22,470 bases of DNA from Gracilaria caudata (lineage: Eukaryota > Rhodophyta > Florideophyceae > Gracilariales > Gracilariaceae), in NCBI GenBank assembly GCA_030374735.1, contig JASCIV010000371.1, forward strand, positions 1-22,470. Reading direction: 5' to 3'. A program made the translations under genes and the position numbers. Shown here one piece after another: positions 17,657 through 22,470 of the stretch; the first letter of the stretch is position 1, and each line of letters starts with the position of its first letter. The notes under the pieces are model-generated. The model saw only the letters and a program-made list of their open reading frames with translations. It did not search any database and was not told the origin of the DNA.

Positions 17657-18774
17657 CTAAGCGGGCTTTTGTGCCAAAAAGCGGTCTCTCTCTACGGAGG
17701 CCAGTATTTGTTCCTGCGATTTCTTGATGATACCATAATCCTTGCCGTTCGCGAAGGGGAGGCAAGCATAATCTTGAATTTGCCCTCTGTGAGTTTCTAT
17801 AACGTGCAGAACCATAAAGCAACTGGAGAGGTCACCCTCAAACGCCACTCTTACAGCAAATTGTGCTCCACGAACTTTCAAAAGTATCAGCTCTAATCGA
17901 AATTGTAAGCTGCCATTCGCCTACATGTCCTTGTACAGTTCTTTTCCCTGGCCTGCACATATCAAGACTGAAGCAAGCTTGGACATAGGTGACTTAGTCG
18001 GTTGCAGCTCGAAACGAGGACGAGGAGCTCTTCTGTGTGATTAACATAGGATAGACTGGAACTTGATCGGTTATGTTCTTGAGTATTATACCGCTTTCAA
18101 TAGGCAACCACGTGATGGGGACAGGTGTATTCACCGTGTTAGATGCTATAGAGATCAATGTGGAGCAATGACATACCACGTTCTCCAGTTTTTGAGGACT
18201 TTGACGGCACATCAGTGATGTAACATCACAGAGATGTACCGTCACTGATGAAAGAGGCCTTCAGTTAGGCTACCCAGAAATAGAGAGAACGAGGCTTTCA
18301 GGGTTCACATACCATTAGTAGAGATATTTGCTTTGTGCACGTTTGAGAACTCGCGCAAGAAGAAAAAACAGAAAAGCTAGCCTTTATATTGACCAAAGAC
18401 CAGATTCTTCTTTTGCATGATGGGAAGTAAAGGAGTGCTTAGAGAAGAATCGGCGGAGCTCGAATCACTCGATGAGCGAAGTTAGAGAAGAGATGGCCGC
18501 TACATTCCGCAAAACTCCCACAACATCGAGATCATTCACGTCGACTGTTTACAGAACCAAATGCAGAATGTCTTTCATAAGCCTCAGAGCATTTCAGCAA
18601 CGCCTTAACTGAACAGTGTGGGCATTGTGTTTTGAGATGCCCGAATAACACATATTCCAGAAGATTATGCTTGCCTCCTCGTGAGCTAGCTAGAGGATTA
18701 CTTGTTGCTGATCTCATCGAAAAGTGGCCTGAAAAGATTTTGACGTTTCTAGTGAGAGAGCGCTTTTTCGACAA
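17657..18774 (-). CDS. Unidentified multi-exon gene (exon joins unresolved)
   Basis: I do not recognise this product. Three protein-like blocks lie on the minus strand between the GT92-like stop and an AATAAA. The first (about 18774-18545) includes a CPHC element, with an ATG a little inside it. The second (about 18245-17994) is open for 80 codons and includes an ATG. The last runs from just after a CATGTAG at about 17920 to the TAG at 17657. Its sequence alternates polar and hydrophobic residues as beta strands do and ends in a charged helix-like tail. Candidate donors are weak (GTAAAC near 18545), so I give the span, not the splice sites. The last block is also open in another frame on the plus strand, but the AATAAA favours the minus reading. 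Confidence 0.4.
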
Positions 18775-18894
18775 AAGTGCTCCGCAGTAAGTTGTAGTTA
18801 AGCTTGTCTAACGGTCGGATGAATTCTAACAATTACGTGCTCATAAACAGAGAGAGAGAACGCCTTAACCAAACTAACGGTCTGAGAAACTCTC

Positions 18895-20681
18895 TTAGTC
18901 ATCGGACACAAAAGCACATTTCCCTCTGCTTCCTCCAATCCTGGGATGCCATGTTCTTAAATTCCTAACTCCTTTGTGCCCTTGAATCTGGTTCAACATG
19001 GATGGGTCGGAAGTAGTCTCTCTGATGACAGGTCTGTGTATTGTGAACCCTAATCCAACGTCACAACGCACTGCAGCCTTCCCGGTCAAATCTTTTACGA
19101 AACCGTAGCAGTCCTTTGCCCCCTTCAGGACTGGCATTTTTCCACTTATGACTTCCTTTGTTAGGTTATTAGAAGTGCCATTCGGCACCAAAAAGTTCAA
19201 CCACGGGAAAGTTGCGTGTCCGGAAAGTCTCCTTGTCCATCGATCAAGCACGTTTTCAGCATTCTTTGGGGAAAATGCTCCGCTGGAAGGTGTGGGTCCT
19301 ATAAACTCATCCATATCATAGCTCACGGCCCACTAGAAATAGGAAAGTCAGTTCAGTGCCGGAAAGAACATTCTCAACAAAAAATTCAGGGGACTATTCG
19401 TCTCAAACATACCTTGAAGAAAGGAGAGAGCATTGCATATGTGAAGAAAGTAGCGTGATATTGTCCATACCGGTGTGAGGAGCGACCCGGGTCGCTTGCC
19501 TCTGTACCATTAGCATCACTTCCAAGTCGTCCATACGGAACTAAGATTAACTTGCTCCAAACAGAGCGATCAAGTTTCACCTCCTCGAACACAACTTCAA
19601 CCAATCTTCGCACATTTTCTAGCAGGTCGTAGTTACGTATCAGCATAGCAGAATGACAGTCTTCGTTCGCCCCGCACACGTGCTTTCGATCAGAGTAGGA
19701 GTTATTGACCACAACCGACATCGCAACAGTCTCAAACCGTAAAGGGCCTTGAAGAGCTCTCGCTGCGAAATGTGCCACTTCTCGATAATGATTAGGATTA
19801 GTCTTCTTCTTCCCGTATAGCGCACTTCCAGAAACCAATAGTGCTCCACTCGTGCCACGTATTCCCTTGTAACAGTCAGGCTCTCCTCGTAGTTTCCTAA
19901 TGGTTGGATAAACCGAGGAAGACTCCCAGTCTGTGACACATTTGAGATCAAATTCGGGTTCAAACCGCTCTACAACGCCATCAAATCGTTTCAAGGGCAA
20001 AACAAATGACAGAACAGCCCCATCTTCATTTGCGAGCCTCCTGATTTGGCTCATGAACTGGGTTTGGGTCACCTCAGAGTTTTCTTTTGCAGGTCTAATT
20101 GATACTGCAACCTGCCATTCGCTGACTTGATGGCCTCGTTTCGTTTTCTTCCCTGGCTTATAAGAACCACGAATCAGAAAAGGATCAACACGAGTGACAA
20201 AGTCAACATGAGTTTGGAACAAGAACGAAGAACTATTCTGCACAAGCAGTTGGGCCACGGCATCTTCACGTGTAAGAGACAGAGACAGGTGAACTGTTGC
20301 GTAAAGAATTATTCTTATGTATGGTATGGAAGGATGAACATCTCGAAACTGCTTCATGGATAGATATCGGCGATCTATTACTGCTTCCCTTATCACCACG
20401 GACGGGAATGGAGGATCAGAGTACTCCGCAGTTGTAGACGTAAATGTACCAGAACAGGATGCTGTCGGGGACCATATTGTAACAGATGAAGGGGAATCAG
20501 AAACGATTCTTTTCGGCTGTGCGGACGTAAGGAACGGAGTGTTAAGCTGTGTGAAGTTGACAATAAGGAAAGAGAGGGATAAAACCAATACAACGGCAAA
20601 GAGAAAGATAGACGGCGATGGGATCTTTTGGTAGTGCTTGTTTGAGAGATGACGTAGCATGTAAAAAGGCTGTCTTGCCAT
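18895..20681 (-). CDS. Type II membrane glycosyltransferase, GT92 (DUF23)-like, two exons
   Basis: Exons 19413-20681 and 18895-19332 join in frame and give 568 residues. The 80-nt intron has donor GTATGT, branch-like CTGAC and acceptor TTTCTAG. An N-terminal signal anchor lies at about residues 24-43, so the catalytic part should face the Golgi or ER lumen. Within the catalytic region a Y-G-Q motif at 405-407 precedes the metal-binding D-M-D-E-F-I at 429-434. Then FPWLNF follows at 465-470 and a G.TIHRP element near 518-524. This order matches GT92 enzymes such as plant galactan synthases and nematode GALT-1, which add galactose to glycans. The region before residue 320 is unlike typical GT92 proteins. 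The donor sugar and acceptor are unknown. The intron falls six codons ahead of the catalytic aspartates. Confidence 0.65.
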
Positions 20682-22285
20682 GATTGGATAATGCAGGGCT
20701 CAGGGTTGAGTTGTAGTCAGCGCTTCATGCATGAAATTGCGGAGAAAGGCGGAAAAGCTAAACGCGGAAGCCACAGACTTCTGATCGGAGAACGCCTTGG
20801 AGGCTGCGGCTGGCCGTGAGGGAGAGATTCGCTTATTGGCTCAAAGTGATAGACGAAAGCAATCTTAAAGGGTCTCCGATTTGGTCGATGGAAGAAGCTC
20901 GCTCATGTGTCCAGGAGGATCACCATTCTGCAGGTATAACTTCAGCTAAAAGGAGGCAACCGGATTTTGTTGCAGCATCAACCACGGTGTGATCACTTTT
21001 TGGCTGAGGAAATCGAATCCTCGAAAATGGACATCAAAGCAATGGTTTGTCGGGCCGACATTGTCACGGTCTATAAACTGTAGCTTAGGTCATTCTAGCG
21101 CTCTCGTCACACCTGTCGAATTCGTTCGGGAAGGGACGAGCTTCTTCAACGTCATTACTAGTGGTCCAACGGTACTGTAGTCGGGAGAGAAACCAAATTG
21201 CTTGCAGACTCTGTGCAATCTACGTTTGTAATACAAAGTTTATCTTCGCACTTTTCTTGTACCTATCTCTTGAGCACGTTAACTTCCAAGCTCATTCTAC
21301 GTTCACCACCGATTTCATCCATTCATTCAGCATGTTCATCATCATGCAATAAAGCCGCTTGTGTGGGATCTCACCATTTGCTCGCCCTGCTCGAGACCTT
21401 CGAAGAGTTCGGAGTGAAGGGTCTCGCCTCCCATGATATTTGAAAACATGTGTTTGCTAGCGTTAAAATTGACGGTGCTCAGACTTCCAGAGGAAGGGGA
21501 AACGGCTCGGGTATGCGGCGCTCAACCTTCTTGACAAACCTGGAAAAACCTTGCGCGGAGCTGTACAGCGACCGCAGAGATACACATCAGCTACTCGTGA
21601 GCCCCTGATGACGCTATGACACGGTCTTTTGACTGTTAAATACTATTCATGGCTTCTACGACATTGCATCGCTCGCTCTGATCTGGAGAGTTCTCAGAAC
21701 TTGTCTGCAACCTTGTGGCGTTGCCTCCATAAGCATGTCTGATAGTTAAGGTTCTTGAATGAACGCCGTCCATGAGAGCCACTCATGGATTCGCCTTATG
21801 ATTCTGAGGGGCTTTTACACGGGCTGCGAACTCAACAATGTAACGGGCATAGTATGCCCAGGTGGGTATTACCAAACCAACTCGATATTCGCTGTTCAAC
21901 AAACCAAGCCCCGTTTACGGGCTTTGGAAAAGGTCAAAACGTTCAAAACGTTTTTGAAACGCTTTTTCGATGTCTTTGGTATGACTATTCATTCAACGCA
22001 CTTTCGATTGTACAGAACTGAGGGTTGCGGCGTCGCCAGCAAAGCATCTGAAGTTACACCTGTAACACCATAGATATCCTTGAACAAGAAAAAAGCTCAA
22101 TCCATTTGTTGATCATCGCTTAACGAAGTGTCACCTTTGCTTCTTTGTCAACTCATCTCGCTCGTGCATTGAACCCCAGCAAAGGGGAGTCCTCTCGCTA
22201 AGTTTCGGAAGCCCGTGTCGTGGTTCGCTTCATTACTATACATTTCACCTGCGGCAGTCCTCCGACTCAATCGATTTCAGACAGA
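20682..22285. other. Intergenic region between GT92-like and eIF6 genes, with weak coding signals
   Basis: This 1.6 kb lies between two divergent genes. A plus-strand frame from about 20854 to 21083 reads through if a 42-nt intron (20934-20975, GTATAA to TTGCAG) is removed. It gives some 60 protein-like residues and then stops. Another frame at 20989-21180 ends with a protein-like segment. An AATAAA at about 21350 overlaps a stop codon. Together these hint at a small or broken plus-strand gene, but no product is recognisable. Nothing clear is seen from 21450 to 21750. Confidence 0.35.
21759..22073 (+). CDS. Hypothetical open reading frame
   Basis: An ATG-initiated frame of 104 codons with no recognised domain. 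A second ATG frame (21785-22021) overlaps it and is equally protein-like, so at most one is real. The region 21930-21965 has a repeated AAAACGTT. It ends about 210 bases before the eIF6 start and may be only leader or promoter sequence. Confidence 0.2.
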   Translation: MNAVHESHSWIRLMILRGFYTGCELNNVTGIVCPGGYYQTNSIFAVQQTKPRLRALEKVKTFKTFLKRFFDVFGMTIHSTHFRLYRTEGCGVASKASEVTPVTP

Positions 22286-22470
22286 ATGGCCGTTCGCTGC
22301 CACTTTGAGAACAGCAATGAGGTCGGGGTATTCTCTATGCTGACGAATTCCTACTGCCTCGTCGCCTCAGGTGCTTCCGAAAACTTCTATTCAGTGTTTG
22401 AAGCGGAACTTGCCGATCACATTCCGATCGTTCACGCTTCCATAGCTGGTATTCGCATTATAGGCCGTCT
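22286..22470 (+). CDS. EIF6: Translation initiation factor eIF6, N-terminal part (runs off the window)
   Basis: eIF6 binds the 60S ribosomal subunit, is needed for its biogenesis and keeps it from joining 40S too early; it acts in the nucleolus and cytoplasm. The first 61 codons are present and open to the window edge. The sequence begins MAVRCHFENSNEVGVF and continues with LTNSYCLVA, SENFYSVFEAEL and HASIAG.RIIGR. Each of these matches eIF6 of animals, plants and fungi at the same positions. The start is fixed by the conserved N-terminus. An acceptor-like ATTTCAG at about 22274-22280 leaves room for an intron in the 5' leader. Confidence 0.95.
   Translation, partial: MAVRCHFENSNEVGVFSMLTNSYCLVASGASENFYSVFEAELADHIPIVHASIAGIRIIGR

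Noticed and set aside
17597..17896. Profilin-like plus-strand protein
   Set aside because: A stretch with GGQYLFLR and a following strand pattern loosely recalls the profilin C-terminus, but there is no profilin N-terminus upstream, and an AATAAA on the opposite strand fits the minus reading better.
1..22470. tRNA genes
   Set aside because: Several GGTTCAAA-like or GGTTCGTA-like strings were checked by eye on both strands; none had a matching acceptor stem or D-arm. A covariance-model scan was not possible here.

Overview
The window reads as nuclear DNA of a eukaryote with a compact genome. It carries single-copy eukaryotic housekeeping genes (eIF6, a DNA polymerase delta small subunit, a TBC1D22-type RabGAP, a mitochondrial cytochrome oxidase subunit), GT-AG introns mostly shorter than about 110 nt, spacers of a few hundred bases and a few AATAAA signals. 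A SLAC1-type anion channel beside lineage-specific membrane proteins and mostly intron-free genes would suit a unicellular alga or similar protist. I cannot assign a lineage from the sequence alone.

Left third (1-9014): three predicted membrane proteins share one layout: two N-terminal membrane segments, a glycosylatable extracytoplasmic domain and a C-terminal membrane segment with a short tail. The genes at 3170-4612 (minus) and 5828-7204 (plus) are clear paralogs, transcribed divergently from a 1.2 kb spacer that holds a mosaic of inverted and direct repeats. The gene at 420 resembles them only in layout, and its frame is interrupted near the 3' end, either by short introns or by nonsense mutations. 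An AT-rich 1.8 kb stretch follows (7205-9014).

Middle (9015-12205): a SLAC1-like anion channel (minus) is divergent from a small four-exon COX7C-like gene (plus), which I assembled from splice signals. That gene converges on a POLD4-like gene (minus).

Right half (12817-22470): a run of minus-strand genes. In the order they are read (right to left) these are a GT92-like type II glycosyltransferase with one 80-nt intron, an unidentified multi-block gene ending at 17657, a mitochondrial-type NADH pyrophosphatase (Nudix), a TBC1D22-like RabGAP, and a second unidentified multi-block gene ending at 12817. The window ends in the first exon of eIF6 on the plus strand. No tRNA, rRNA, CRISPR array or intact transposon was seen. 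The genes do not form a pathway; most are unrelated housekeeping functions packed closely together. The least explained parts are the membrane-protein family on the left, the repeat mosaic, and the two unidentified split genes.
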